From the NCBI RefSeq assembly GCF_950295315.1, contig NC_080168.1, forward strand, positions 65,419,254 through 65,483,253: a stretch of 64,000 nucleotides of DNA. Reading direction: 5' to 3'. Positions 9,451-20,990 of this stretch are shown here, one piece after another. The position numbers and the translations under genes were made by a program. The notes under the pieces are model-generated. The model was given only the letters and a program-made list of their open reading frames with translations. It was not told the DNA's origin and did not search any database. Source of the stretch: Erinaceus europaeus. Taxonomy: Eukaryota > Chordata > Mammalia > Eulipotyphla > Erinaceidae. Numbering within the stretch: the first letter of the stretch is position 1; every line of letters starts with the position of its first letter.

Positions 9451-9605
9451 GAGGGCAGGAAAGAGAGCTTACCAGGTATGGCCCAGGGGCCACATGGAGT
9501 GCTATGGCCCTGGGGAAAGTTGTAGTGCTGTGGTGTCTCTCACTCTCTGCATTTCTCTGTCTCCCTACTTGAATGAAAAAAATCAGCCCGGGAGGGGTGA
9601 AATCA
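9451..9605 (+). mobile_element. Old SINE-like element
   Basis: gagggcaggaaagagagctta head, CT-rich tctcactctctgcatttctc and an A-rich segment; strongly diverged from the main family. Confidence 0.45.
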
Positions 9606-9649
9606 CTCATGTCTGAGGTTCTAGCTATGGAAAAAAAGAGAGGGGGAGA

Positions 9650-9835
9650 GTTTTTAATTTGATATATTTTTTAGATGATTTAATAATGACTCACAAGATC
9701 ATAACATTACAGGGTATAATTCCACTCAGCACCCATCATCAAAGTCCCATACCCTCACCCCTCGCCCGCTGCCATGTATACCATAACCTCCATAGTTCTC
9801 ACAAAGTCTTGGAGACAGTGTAGTTACTCCTTTAA
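9650..9835 (-). mobile_element. Retroposon R, older subfamily, 3' end
   Basis: Minus strand: tttagatgatttaataatga followed by ataattccactcagcaccc and cccataccctcacccc matches, in diverged form, the 3' end of the retroposon R copies at 52,222 and 58,927. Confidence 0.6.
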
Positions 9836-10480
9836 AAAAAAAAGTAATGTAATCAGCTGAATAACAGCCAAAGACATGAGAAAAATACTGTTCTGTCCTC
9901 AATAACTCATATGCAGAGATGACTGACTCGTTACAACACATTTACTGATCACCGTACACTGTGGATAGAATCTTTATGCAGGAGTTCTGAGCCCTGACAT
10001 TCTTGCAAGAATTCCTCAAAGGTAAAAAGGTAAAAAGATTCAGAAATTCTTCCCCAGATTCTTCAAAGAATCCACATATCCTCTGAATTGGAAAGCAGTG
10101 TTTATAATAGGGATTTCTAGAAGTTTCTCTTTCACCACAACAAAAATAACATTTCCTGTCATCATGCTCTCTCACTGATATTGATGCATGTCAAAAAATT
10201 CTGATCTTGTGTGTGTGCTGTTTCAATCCTAATTCCTCACAAAGCTCTTGCTTTCTCCTGGTTGTTTCAGTAGATTCCCAGGAGTGTTCTAAACATAGAG
10301 TACTTGAGCGAGTGTGCAGACAGTGGCTATAGGTAACAGTCATGAAGACAATGTAGGAAGCATGCCCCATTTATGGATCTCCAGCATCCCAAAACCCTCT
10401 GGCAACCATTTCTCTTTCTCTGTCTCTGTCTCTCTGTCTCTCTGTCTCTAACATTGGTTTGGTATAGTTTCACACACATA
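9836..10480. other. No gene recognised
   Basis: AT-rich; minus-strand ORFs of 71-77 codons show no domain. A (TCTG)n-like stretch lies near 10,415-10,450. Confidence 0.4.
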
Positions 10481-11257
10481 TATAAGAACATTCCAGAGAG
10501 ATCCTTCCAGCTATTGTCCTACTTCCCCTCCTTATGCCCTCCAGTAACCACAAGAGTTTTCACAGAATGTAAGAATCAAGTTGGTTGTTGTTGTTGTTAC
10601 TATGAGCTCATTTACTTTAGTTATTTGTATTCCACATAAGTGAAGTCAGCTGGTCATTGTCCTCAAGTTTCTTGTTATTTCTCTAGGCATCAACCACTTC
10701 CAACCATCATGTCTCAAAAGGTAGTGTCATTTTTCTTCCAATGGCTAAGAGTCCATTGAAAATATATCTGACAATTGCTTTATCCAGTCATCTGTTGCTA
10801 AGTATCCAGTGTGATTCATTGTATTGGCTCATGTGCCTAGTGCTGCTGTAAGCATGTGGGGTGCATGCATCCTACTGAGTGCATGTTCTCATCTCCTTTG
10901 GATATATGCCTAGGAGTGGTAGTGCTGGATCAGAGCACATTTCCATTTGTATTTGCTTAAGGATTCTCCATACTGTTTTCCATAGCAGCTGTGCCAATTT
11001 GCATTCCCTCAGCAGGGTGACAGAGTTCACTTTCTCCACATCCTCACCAGCACTTGTTTCCAGTCCTTTTGGTGGTGCAAGGTGATACCCCACAGCGGTT
11101 TTTGTTTGCATTTCTGTGATCAAGGTGTCATGGAACATTTTCTCATATGTCTATGGGCCATCTGTATATTTTCTCTAGAAATCCCCACCGTTTTAGTGGG
11201 CTGCTTGGCCTTGTTGTTGTTGAGTTGTGTGAGCTGAATATACTGATCATTTATAGT
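10481..11257 (-). mobile_element. Old LINE-1 fragment (ORF2 C-terminus / 3' UTR)
   Basis: The minus-strand translation at 10,872-11,138 includes LPLLGIYPKEMRTCTQ and LLWKTVWRILKQIQME, both L1 ORF2 landmarks. The nucleotide sequence is more diverged than the L1s at 6,311 and 58,693, so this belongs to an older L1 layer. Confidence 0.8.
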
Positions 11258-11258
11258 C

Positions 11259-11326
<68 letters not shown>

Positions 11327-11636
11327 TTTGCCTTCAGGGTAATTGCTTGGGGCTCAGTGCCTGTACTATGAATTCACTGCTCCTGGAGACCATTTTTCCC
11401 ATTTTGTTACTCTTGTTGTTGTCATTATTATTGTTGTTGTCATTGCTGTTGTTGTTGTTGGATAGGACAGAAAGATATCAAGAGAGGAGGGGAGACAGAG
11501 AGAGGAAGAGAAAGACAGACACTTGCAGACCTGCTTCACTGCAGGTGGGGAGCCAGGGGCTCAGACCGGGATCCTTACACCTGTCGTTGCACTTCATGCC
11601 ATATGCACTTAACCCGCTGTGTTACTGCCTGACCCC
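11258..11636 (-). mobile_element. tRNA-derived SINE, long form, with (TTTC)n
   Basis: Starts with (TTTC)n (11,261-11,327), then the long-form segment ggggctcagtgcctgtacta, ttgttgttggataggacag, a reversed B-box region and cttaacccgctgtgttactgc. Essentially full-length; inserted in the old L1. Confidence 0.88.
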
Positions 11637-11890
11637 TCCCCCTGTTTTTATTTCTAAGTGACTTCCACTGTCAGTGTCCAAAGCACATGGTTCTCACACC
11701 AAGCTCATAAACTTAACTCAACCTTTATAACCTAGGGACAGGTTAATCAAGTGAAAAATCAGACTTCCAAGAAAATTTCCTCTTTTTATGTGTTCAGACT
11801 GCAGATTTCCACAGAACTTTTTGACCTACTTCTTCATGTGTTAACTATAAAGCAGGAATCTGGGTTATCTGTTACAGGAAATACAACTGT
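11637..11890. other. No gene recognised
   Basis: AT-rich spacer between repeats. Confidence 0.4.
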
Positions 11891-12050
11891 GGGGCCTGGG
11901 GGGAGTGACTCGGTGGTAGAGAAACTTACTTTCCATGCTTTAGAGTCCAGGGTCCATCCCCAGCAAGTACTGTGGATGGAGCTAAGGGGGCTCTCAGCTG
12001 GAGGAGTGGTGCTTTCTTGTCTCTCTTCCTCTTTAAAAATAGAGGAAAAG
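11891..12050 (+). mobile_element. tRNA-derived SINE, variant head
   Basis: gggagtgactcggtggtaga head (A-box-like), ccagggtccatccccagcaa B-box region, gagtggtgctttcttgtctc and a short A-rich tail. A different tRNA-SINE subfamily from the dominant one. Confidence 0.6.
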
Positions 12051-12057
12051 AATGAAA

Positions 12058-12168
12058 ACTGGGCCAGGAGGCAGCTCAGCACCATCAATGCATGTGCAAG
12101 GTGCACATTTTTGGCACCACAAAAAAGGTGCAAGGCTGTGTGTGGCTATGTGGGAGTAGAGAGGAGGT
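12058..12168 (+). mobile_element. Short diverged SINE, host of nested SINE
   Basis: Head ctgggccaggaggcagctca, then interrupted by the minus-strand SINE at 12,169. Confidence 0.45.
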
Positions 12169-12508
12169 TTTTCTTTTTTTGCCTCCAGGGTTATCACTGG
12201 AGCTCTGTGCCTGAACTACAATCCACTGCTCCTGGAGGCCATTTTTCCAATTTTTGTAGCCCTTGTTGTTGTTATTCTTATTGTTGTCATTGCTGTTGTT
12301 GTTGTTGTTGGATAGGACAGAGAGAAATCGAGAGAGGAGGGGAAGACAGAGAGGGGGAGAGAAAGATAGACACCTGCAGACCTGCTTCGCTGCTTGTGAA
12401 GTGACCTCCCCTGCAGGTGGGGAGCCAGGGCTCAAACTGGGATCCTTACACTGGTCCTTGCGCTTTGCACCATGTATGCTTAATACACTGCGCTATCGCC
12501 CAGCCCCT
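12169..12508 (-). mobile_element. tRNA-derived SINE, full long form, with TSD
   Basis: Flanked by GAGAGGAGGT (12,159-12,168 and 12,509-12,518). Contains tgcctccagggttatcactg, (TTG)n, ggataggacagagagaaatc and the reversed head (gcgctatcgcccagcccc). Confidence 0.9.
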
Positions 12509-12518
12509 GAGAGGAGGT

Positions 12519-12925
12519 GTCCTGTGGGATTCTGTGACCTTTTTCTAGGCCTTTAAATTCTAATCTTTTGTCAGGCTTCCATTTGGAACTAGGGTCCATG
12601 AATTCACTTGAGGACTACAGGGCATCTCTCTCAGTTTTGAAAGTATTTTATGAATTTCCATTTGCTTCTGTTCACCTCCGTTCCCCTCCAGGCAAAGCTA
12701 TTTGCAGTCAGAGACTGCAGTTTCTTTCCTGAAGCTGTCACATTGCTGATTCATGCCTGACTTCATAACAGTAAATGTGAAGGCTCTACAAAGAGCTGAG
12801 ATGTTTTCAACAGTCCCTTATCGAGGATGCTACACAGCTGCTCAGTGGCTGGCCGGCCCTACTTGACAGAAGTAAACATTGTGAATAATTGCTTACTTGT
12901 ACTCCTGAAGAATTTTCAAAGCATA
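12519..12925. other. No gene recognised
   Basis: Unassigned sequence; no ORF with a domain. Confidence 0.4.
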
Positions 12926-13876
12926 AGTGTGTCCAAGAATTGCACTTATGGGTACATAACCAAGGGTTTTCCTTTGGTACTCAAAAAAACAAGCAAAAAG
13001 CAGGAACCTGAATAGATATTTATAAAGCAGTGTTCGTAGTATTGTCCACAAAACACTAATAGGTGAGGATAACCCGCTCATCAACAGATGGATGTGTAAA
13101 CCCAGCATGGAGTAGACCGAGGCTCTGGAATATTGTCCATGGTGAAAAAGATGTGAAACTGTGATGAGACAACAAACCAAGAAAATAAAGCAAAGACTGA
13201 GAGAAAACTTGCAAAAGACATAGCTGTCAGAGGTGACTAGCTTCCAAAATGTGCAAGAAACCTTTAAAACTGAACATCAGTAAAACAATCTGATTTAAAA
13301 ACTGGAAAAATGCCTCAACAGACTACTCACTCAAATAGAGATAACAAGTACACAAAACCCAAAGCACCATTAACACCAAACACAGGTGAAGATGTGGGGC
13401 TGCATTGCTGGGAGAACCCCAACTAGAAACACCAATTTGGAAAAGAGTTTGGCCATTGCTTACAAAACTAAAATAGGGGGAAGAGTGGCATACCTGGGTG
13501 AGTGCACATGCTACCATGGGTAGCATGACCTGGGTTCAAGTCCCTGCTCCCCACCTGCAGGGGGGATGCTTCACAAATAGTGAAGCAGGTCTGCAGTTAT
13601 CTCTCTCCCTCTCTGCCTATCTCTCCTTCTCCTCTCAATTTCTCTGTCTCTATTCAAAATAAATAGATAAAATAAAACAATACTTTAAAACAACAGCAAC
13701 AAAATAGACTCTCCCATACAATCTAGAAATGTCACATTTTAGCATTAACCAAATGAGTGAAAACCCACATCCACGAAAGTCTAAACATATACATTTGTAA
13801 AGGCTTTATTCTTAGTGGCCAAAATCTGGAAGCAACCTAAATGCCCTTCAACAGGTGGATAGATGAACTGTGTTTC
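12926..13876 (+). mobile_element. Old LINE-1 fragments
   Basis: Plus-strand pieces with L1 ORF2 3'-end character: gaattgcacttatgggta and tcaacagatggatgtgtaaa at 12,930-13,190, an earlier ORF2 stretch at 13,200-13,478, and ggaagcaacctaaatgccct at 13,700-13,876. They are out of order and interrupted by a SINE. High divergence means an old insertion. Confidence 0.65.
13476..13690 (+). mobile_element. tRNA-derived SINE
   Basis: agagtggcatacctgggtga head, ggttcaagtccc B box, gaagcaggtctgcag, CT stretch and aaaataaatagataaaat tail, inserted in old L1. Confidence 0.82.
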
Positions 13877-14417
13877 TAGGCTAAGGGTATGGATCCACCT
13901 GCCAATGCCCACATCCAGTGGGAAAGCAATTACAGAAGCTATAACTCCCACCTTCTGTACCCTAAAAGAGGTTTTGGTCCATACACCCAGAGGGGAAATT
14001 TGTTAGGGGAAGATGACCAGAGGGTTCTGAACCCCAGTTCCACTGGGGCCCAGAACATTTGTCACCAGGAAGCATCATTTTTAAACCATCACAGAGAGGG
14101 AAGAGAATCTTGAGAATACCTGAAAAAAAGTCAGATGCTGTTTCTGTTATCTGAGAGAGAAGAGGAAAAAGGAAGGGTACCTAGAAGTAGTAGTAGGTGT
14201 GACTTAGAAAGGAAGTGATGGTAAGGCTGTAAAAGTGAATAATTTTGCACCCCACAATGACCTTGAGTCCATGCTCCCACAGGGATAAAGAATGGGAAAG
14301 CTATTAGGGGAGGGGATGGGATACAGAGTTACGATGGTGGGAATTGTTTCGAGTTGTACTCTTATCCTATGGTTTTGTCAATGTTTCCTTTTTAGAAATA
14401 AAAAAAATTGTTTAAAA
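13877..14417 (+). mobile_element. Retroposon R copy, variant interior
   Basis: Starts with ggtatggatccacctgccaa, aagcaattacagaagc and cccaccttctgtaccc. It then carries about 260 bases (13,985-14,245) absent from other copies, before resuming with tccatgctcccacagggata, ggggaggggatgggatac and the AATAAA/poly(A) end. Either a subfamily variant or two fragments joined. Confidence 0.75.
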
Positions 14418-14427
14418 GCAAGAAATC

Positions 14428-15000
14428 TGGAGATGTCAGGATCAGGAAAAAACTAGTATAGTCATGGGCCCTTTGGAATATAACTAAAATAGCTATCTAC
14501 AAAACGGAGACCCTCCCCCTACTCTTCATCTGCACTATTCCAGCCTTTAGGTTCATGATTAGTCAACAGTTTGTTTGGCTTTATATGTTAACTCTATTTT
14601 CAGCCACCAGGTTCCAGATGCTATCATGATGCTATCATGATGCCAACTGGACTTCCCTGGGCAGACGGCTCCACCAATGTGTCCTGGAACCCCACTTCCC
14701 CAGAGCTCTGCCCCACTAGGGAAAGAGAGAGAGGGAGAGACAGGCTAGGAGTATGGATTCACCTGTCAATGCCCATGTTCATCAGGGAAGCAATTACAGA
14801 AGCCAGACCTCCCACCTTCTGCACTCCATAATGACCCTGGGTCCATGCTCCCAGAGGGATAAAGAATAGTAAAACTATCAGGGGAGGGGATGGGATACGG
14901 AGTTCTGGTGATGTAAATTGTGTAGAACTGTACCCCTCTTATTCTAGGGTTTTGTCAGTGTTTCCTTTTTATAAATAAAAAATTTTAAATAAAAGAAAAA
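14428..15000 (+). mobile_element. Retroposon R copy
   Basis: Plus strand: agtcatgggccctttggaat, tatgttaactctattttcag, tgccaactggacttccctgg, gggataaagaatagtaaaac and ttataaataaaaaatttt. This is the reverse complement in layout of 15,340-15,960, so the two form a large inverted repeat around a SINE. Confidence 0.85.
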
Positions 15001-15022
15001 AGTGAATAAAAACAGAATATGG

Positions 15023-15312
15023 GAGTTGGGCGGTAGTGCAGCAGGTTAAGCACATGTGGCGTGAAGCGCAAGGACCAGCATAAGGATCCCGGTTCAAGCC
15101 CCTGGCTCACCACCTGTAGGGGAGTCTCTTCACAGGTGGTGAAGCAAGTCTGCAGGCATCTATCTTTCCTCTCTCTGTCTTCCCCTCCTCTCTCAATTTC
15201 TTTCTATCCTGTCTAACAATGATGATATCAATAACAACAACAATACAACAACAATAAAATCAACAAGGGCAACAAAAGGGAAAATAAATAAATATAAAAA
15301 ATTAAAAACTTT
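15023..15312 (+). mobile_element. tRNA-derived SINE
   Basis: gggagttgggcggtagtgca head (A box), ggttcaagcccc B box, tctatcttt body, aacaacaacaatac repeat and aataaataaatataaa tail. Confidence 0.88.
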
Positions 15313-15339
15313 GATTTAAAAAATCAGAATATATATGTA

Positions 15340-15607
15340 TATATATAGTTTTTTTATTTATAAAAAGAAAACACTAACAAAAACCATAGGATAAGAGGGA
15401 TGCAACTCCACACAGTTGCCACCACCAGAACTCTGTATCCCATCCCCTCCCCTGATAGCTTTTCTATTTTTTATCCCTCTGGGAGCATGGACCCAGGGTC
15501 ATTATGGGGTACAGAAGGTGGGAGGTCTCGCTTCTGTAATTGCTTCCCTGTTGAACATGGGCATTGACAGGTCAATTCATACCCCTAGCCTGACACTGAC
15601 ACTGACA

Positions 15608-15642
<35 letters not shown>

Positions 15643-16115
15643 CCTCTGTCTCTATATCTATCTATCTCTTTCCCTAGTAGGGCAGAGCTCTGGGGAAGTG
15701 GGGCTCCAGGACACGCTGGTGGAACCGTCTGCCCAGGGAAGTCTGGTTGGCATCATGGTAGCATCTGGAACCTGGTGGCTGAAAAGAGTTAACATATAAA
15801 GCCAAACAAATTGCTGACTAATCTTGAACCTAAAGGCTGGAATAGTGCAGATGAAGAGTTGGGGGAGGGGTGTCCATTTTGTAGATAGCTAGTAGGCCTA
15901 TTTTAGTTATATTCCAAAGGGCCCATGACTATACTAGTTTTTTTTTTTTCCTGAGCCTAATATCTGATATGTAGGTAGACTCCAGTTATTGTCTGGGGAG
16001 ATGATGTCACGGCTGGAAAAAGGGCTAGGAATCTGGATCAGGGAAGAGAGTAGTCTTCTGGAAAGGTGTATAAATATGAATATATATATGTATATATATA
16101 TTTATATATAGTCAA
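15340..16115 (-). mobile_element. Retroposon R, near full length
   Basis: Minus strand, poly(T) at left: tttatttataaaaag, cccatcccctcccctgatag, a (CT)n expansion (15,611-15,650), catggtagcatctggaacct, ccattttgtagatagctagt, ttattgtctggggagatgat and finally an AT-rich (TATA)n stretch near 16,080-16,110. It aligns in order with the copy at 61,999-62,896. Confidence 0.85.
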
Positions 16116-16262
16116 TTCATATCTGTGATCTTGGGAGAACTATGGTGGTTACCACTGGAAGGGGTTAGGGACACAGAATTTTGGTGGTGGGAGTGGTATG
16201 GAATTATACCCCTATTATCTGATAATTTTGTAAATCAGTAGTAAAATTTTTTAAAAATTGTA
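16115..16262 (+). mobile_element. Retroposon R, older subfamily 3' end
   Basis: Plus strand: gaattttggtggtgggagtg, gtatggaattatacccct and gtaaatcagtagtaaaattt, a diverged version of the 3' terminal region of retroposon R with a different last 30 bases. Confidence 0.6.
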
Positions 16263-16437
16263 AAAGCCATCCTGGAGCAGTAAAGCCCAGTGATGAAAGA
16301 AAATACATATATTCACACATACTCTTAACAGTAAGGCTAATGAGAGCGTCCAAGGTATTAGCCACGCCATTCTGTGGACAGATGGTAGGTAGTGTAGAAG
16401 CTCTTCCTTGTTTTTGGATTAACAATAAAAACTGTTT

Positions 16438-16722
16438 CCGGGAGTTGGGCAGTAGCGCAGTGGGTTAAGCACACATGGTGCAAAGCGCAAGGACTGGTGT
16501 AAGGATCCTGGTTCAAGCCCCCAGCTCTCCACCTGCAGGGGAGTCACTTGACAGGCGGTGAAGGAAGTCTGCAGGTGTCTATCTTTCTCTCCCCCTCTCT
16601 GTCCACTCCTCTCTGCATTTCTCTCTGTCCTATCTAACAACAACAACAATAATAACTACAACAATAATAAAAATCAAAGGCAACAAAAGGGAAAATAAAT
16701 AAGTAAATAAATATTTAAAAAT
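16438..16722 (+). mobile_element. tRNA-derived SINE
   Basis: cgggagttgggcagtagcgc head with A box, ggttcaagccccc B box, gaaggaagtctgcaggtg, (AAC)n/(AAT)n segment and (AAAT)n tail. Confidence 0.88.
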
Positions 16723-17448
16723 TTAAATATTTCCATACTTGTTCTGCAGGTTGAAATTCATGCATGCACAAGTCTTTAAACCTAATACATTCTGTACAGA
16801 AACTTGTGCACCTTTCTCCCCACATCTGCCCAGTCTCTCCATGTAGAATTTCCACATCTGGAGGTGGTTTGGGGGTACATTTGAGATTCTCGGGAGAGGG
16901 ACGGACCAAGGCTGGAGAGCATGCACCAGGCCCTCTTGTTTACTCTTCACTAAGTATATACCACAGAAATCCTGTGTTTATTCCAGGGACTAAAGATCAA
17001 GAGGGGCACATGGAGGCTCTTGAAATCCCCTCTGCTCCCCTGTGAACTCTCTAATGGCACATCTTGGACTAAAGATGCTCACTAACACAATTGAGGTGAG
17101 TAGGACAGTTCCCTGGTGCAAATGGAGGGGACAGGCTTACATGCTCACCATCACAGCCCCACCCTGCAGAGGAGAGAGGACCCCCAGCTCCCTGCATCTC
17201 CTGGAGGAGGGAAGGGTTGAGTCACACACTGAGTTCCCCAACTTGCAAGGCTCCTTCCGAAGGGCCTGCCAGCAGCACAGTCCTAGGTGGGAGCTGGAGA
17301 CAATCTTGGTCGTTGTGGTCAGTCCCACATCAGTCAGACTCCTGGAGTGGGCTGCAATGAGCACAGCACTGTCCAAACAGTCCAGGTTTTATACTCCCAA
17401 GTCTTTATAAAACTAAGCTTCCAAAATAAATCGACCTGTGCTCTATAT

Positions 17449-17452
<4 letters not shown>
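16723..17452. other. Low-repeat sequence, no gene recognised
   Basis: ORFs on both strands up to 122 codons (17,042-17,410 plus), without a recognisable domain. Moderate GC and low repeat content make it a place to look for conserved elements. Confidence 0.35.

Positions 17453-17521
<69 letters not shown>
17453..17521. repeat. (CA)n microsatellite
   Basis: About 34 CA units with one T interruption; probably polymorphic. Confidence 0.95.
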
Positions 17522-17522
<1 letters not shown>

Positions 17523-17737
17523 TGAGTTCTGAAAGGACTTATTTCTGGGACCACAGACAGCAAACAGTCAGAGTTCATGTGCAGCCCCCTGTGGGCAGTG
17601 CCCTGTTCCCTTTTGCTCTCCTCTCCCAGGGGAGAATTAGCTGCACCCATTACAGTGGCCTTGTGAGGGTACAGCTTCTGATCAGCTCACATGGGGATGC
17701 TGATTGCATCCACCTCACCTCAGAGGAACCCTGAGGA

Positions 17738-17764
17738 GCCCCCCCCCCCCACACACACACACAC
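17738..17764. repeat. C-run followed by (CA)n
   Basis: About ten C followed by seven CA units. Confidence 0.9.
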
Positions 17765-18189
17765 CTTCTCTGGCTTCTTCCTCCAACAATGAAAACAAGC
17801 CACAAGTTTTTCCAAAATAAAGCAGATGCCATTCCATGGGACAAAACAGACTTCCTGTCAAAACTCACAAAGCTCAAAGAAGGTCACTGCAATGTGTAAC
17901 CGAGGCCATCTACACTAGGCTCTAAGAGCTATAAATATTCATGCCCCACCACACAAGTCCAGACAGGTCTCCCAACAAAGTGGAAAACTAGCTGTGCAAC
18001 CAAAGAGGCTTCAGTTCCCTGCCTGGGAAGGCAAGCAATGGCCTCCTGCCCCAGGCCACTGAAAGCCAGCTCTTGAGTGAAGGGAAATTACTTTACTGCC
18101 ACTCAAACCAGCCACTGGAGACTGGATTACATCAGTACAACACCTTGTCACTACACAGGTGAAACCTGGGGAGGATGGGAAAGTCAGGA
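17765..18189. other. No gene recognised
   Basis: Unassigned sequence. Confidence 0.4.
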
Positions 18190-20000
18190 GCTAGGTTGGG
18201 CCACATGCATGGTGGAATATTGCTAAGCCTTCAAAAAGAAGGGAGCACTGCCATTTGAGAAGAGATGGATGAAGCTGGCAGGCCCTGTGCTAAGAGAAGA
18301 AAAATGAGCCCTGTGTGACATTGCATCTGCTGCTATTCATGAGTCAGTAGCAGTACTTGGAGTACCGGGTCCTCTTTCTCTCCTAGTGCTGCACTTGCTG
18401 TGCATTTGGGTGTGTGTTTGCCCTCACAGCAGGTACTGTTACCCAGCAATAAATAACCCCAGGGCCCAGGTGTGCTTTCCATTCCACCTGTTCATCCCAC
18501 CCTCCCAATTGCCTATGGAAACCACTGAGCATTTTCCTATTTCAAGAGCTTTGCCTTTTCCAGGATATGGCACAGAGTTAGTTGTACAGTGTATCTGTCA
18601 CTTTCAACTTGGATTCTTTCATTTGGCAAAAGGCAATTACAGTTCCCACATAGCCTGCTTGTGTTGATAGCACATTTCTCTCTAGCCTTGGATAGCATCC
18701 TGTCATCTGGATGGGCTTTGGCGTGTTTATCCACTGCCTGCTGGACTCCTGGATTGTTTCCATCATTAGGCAGTTATGAATGATGCTGCTATAAACATCC
18801 ACGTGCAGGTTTTTTTGTTTTGCCTGAGTAATCTCAAGAAGTGTGGTTGCTTAAAGGCATGGCGAGTGCATTGGTTTTATAAGAAACTCCCAAACTCCTG
18901 TTCGTTTCCACCATGGCTACTCAGCAAGTGTCTGTCTTGCTCCACTCCTCACCACTATCGGATGTTCAGAAGTCAGCACACTCCCACGGGAGTTCAGTGG
19001 TGTCCCCTTTGTTATACTTCCTTAACGACGTGGTGGTGATTTTCCATATTTCTGTTTTAGCAAAGTTCAGGTCTGCAGCCCATATCTAATTGGATATTTA
19101 AAAATTCTTTGCAGGTTTTACATAGTAGGGTGTTTTTTTAATTATTAGTATTAGTTATATCTTTTTGTAAAAGCACTCCCAGTCATGGCTTATCTTTCAG
19201 TCTCTCCTTAATACCTGATCAGAGAGGATTTTTCACTTTAGTGTGATCCAGTGTATCCATTTTTTGTAATTTTTATTACTAGACATTTACCAGTGATTTA
19301 CTAGACTATGTAAGAGCTTCTGGCCTTTTATATGTGTATCACCATACCCAGCACTAAAGCTCCTGTGCCACACCCTGTAAACACGATTGTCTTCACAAAT
19401 CTGAGAGAAATAGTTTGGTCATTACTTTTTGCAAGTTCCTGCGCTGTAGTCACCTGCACTCCACAGTAGTCTTCACCACTTTGCTTATTTCAGTTGACAC
19501 AATCACCTTGATTTTCATCCATTTTGTCCCCAGTGAGACAGTGTTATGTTCTGTAATAGCAGAGTAGTATTCCATTGAACATACATCCCATAACCTCTCT
19601 ATCCAGCTGTTTGTCTGTCATTGGGCATTCAGGTTTCTTCCACACCTTGGCTAATATGAATAATGCAGCTATGAACCGAGGGGTGCATATGTCCTGTGTT
19701 CCTGTGTTTGGAGATATGCCTAAAAGGACTCATTCTGGGATGAGAAGTGGTCTCCACATATATCTGTGTCAGGACTCTCCCACATGGCTGCACCACCAGA
19801 GTAGATCAGGACTCTTTGCCTCCAGATCCTCAACAGCACTGTCATTCCTGTCTTGCTGGTGTAGGCTATTCCCATAGGTGTGAGGTCAGCGTACCCAGCT
19901 TTTCTTTGTATAGACGTGCTTTCAGTGCTATATCAGAGAGCCGACGTTACATGAGTTTTCTTCTATTTTATCTTCCAGGAGCTTGATCGTTTTGTGTTTA
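18190..20000 (-). mobile_element. Old LINE-1 remnants
   Basis: Minus-strand fragments with L1 ORF2 3' landmarks: tagcagagtagtattccatt and gaataatgcagctatgaacc near 19,560-19,680, and atgatgctgctataaacatc near 18,780. A short plus-strand piece at about 18,200-18,320 (gaagagatggatgaagctgg) also looks like an L1 3' end. Very diverged; probably two or more old insertions. Confidence 0.6.
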
Positions 20001-20429
20001 ATACTTGAATTTTTTAAATGCTGTACCCCTTGTTTGTTCTGCCATTTGAAGATTCACAGAAGGATGACTGTGTTCAGTCCTGGCTTTCTGCCTCATTATT
20101 TTCTGCTCTCTTATGGATTTAGGTTGTCTCAGTCTGTAAGTCTGTGAAAAGAGAGAGAGAGAGAGCAGTTTTCCTTGCAACAGTTTTCAATTTCCTTCCT
20201 GCTAATTGCATGAGTTAAAAATAGACTAGAGAGAACATTTACCTTGTGAGTAAGAAGGAAACATTCACTCCACCAAGGACTATCTTGGCTAGTCAGGGCT
20301 TTTTTCCAAGGCTAAGACAGACATGATGGGCAAGAGGGAACTAGAACATGAATTGGAGTATGGGCTGTGCCACAGCAGGTGGACCTGTACCTGACCCATC
20401 CTACCTCCTGCCTAAGAAATGTAATTCAT
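20001..20429. other. No gene recognised
   Basis: Contains a short (GA)n at about 20,151-20,166; otherwise featureless. Confidence 0.4.
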
Positions 20430-20570
20430 CAAGAGACTCTCATATCTGAGACTGTGAGGTCCCAGGCTCAACTCCTGGCACCATCATGAGCCAGAGCTGA
20501 ACAGTGCTCTAGTAAAATAATAATGAGGAGGAGGAGAGGAGTAAGAGGAGAGGAGGAGGAGAGAATGTAA
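20430..20570 (+). mobile_element. tRNA-SINE, second subfamily
   Basis: gaggtcccaggctcaactcc B-box region, gccagagctgaacagtgct, then a (GGA)n-rich tail (20,525-20,565). The 'ccagagctga(g)cagtgct' body marks a subfamily distinct from the dominant SINE. Confidence 0.6.
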
Positions 20571-20843
20571 CTCTTGGTGCTTGGTTACAGAAGGAAACAG
20601 AGTGGAGAGGGCTCCCACCTTCATTTATTTATGGGAATTTAGTATCTAAGATTGTCACAAAAGTGTTAGGTTAGGACTCTGGGGAAATATGGGTGATTAT
20701 TGTCCTTTGATCTTACTTTAAAATTTCAGCAGTACTTATTATAATTTGGGACATTTCAAAATAACTCAGTTTTGAAATACTATAAAGTTATAAGATTTAA
20801 ATCCATAAGCAAATATTGAAAAGTTGGATACTGAACATATAGA
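20571..20843. other. No gene recognised
   Basis: AT-rich unassigned sequence. Confidence 0.4.
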
Positions 20844-20990
20844 AGGGCTGGGGAGATAGCATAATGGTTATGCAAAAACACTTTTATGCCTGAGGCGTAA
20901 AATGACCCAGGTTCAATCCCCAGCACCACCATAAGCCAGAGCTGATCAGGGCTTTGATTTTATATAATATACATAAATATACATGCTATA
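20844..20990 (+). mobile_element. tRNA-SINE, second subfamily
   Basis: gggctggggagatagcataa head with A-box-like tagcataatggtta, B box ggttcaatcccc, and accataagccagagctgatc. Short body without the long CT stretch. Confidence 0.75.

Noticed and set aside
11751..12404. 217-codon plus-strand ORF
   Set aside because: It runs through three SINEs on both strands, including their (TTG)n segment; not a gene.
15023..15110. tRNA gene
   Set aside because: A and B boxes are present, but they are the SINE head; no cloverleaf was established and the SINE body follows.
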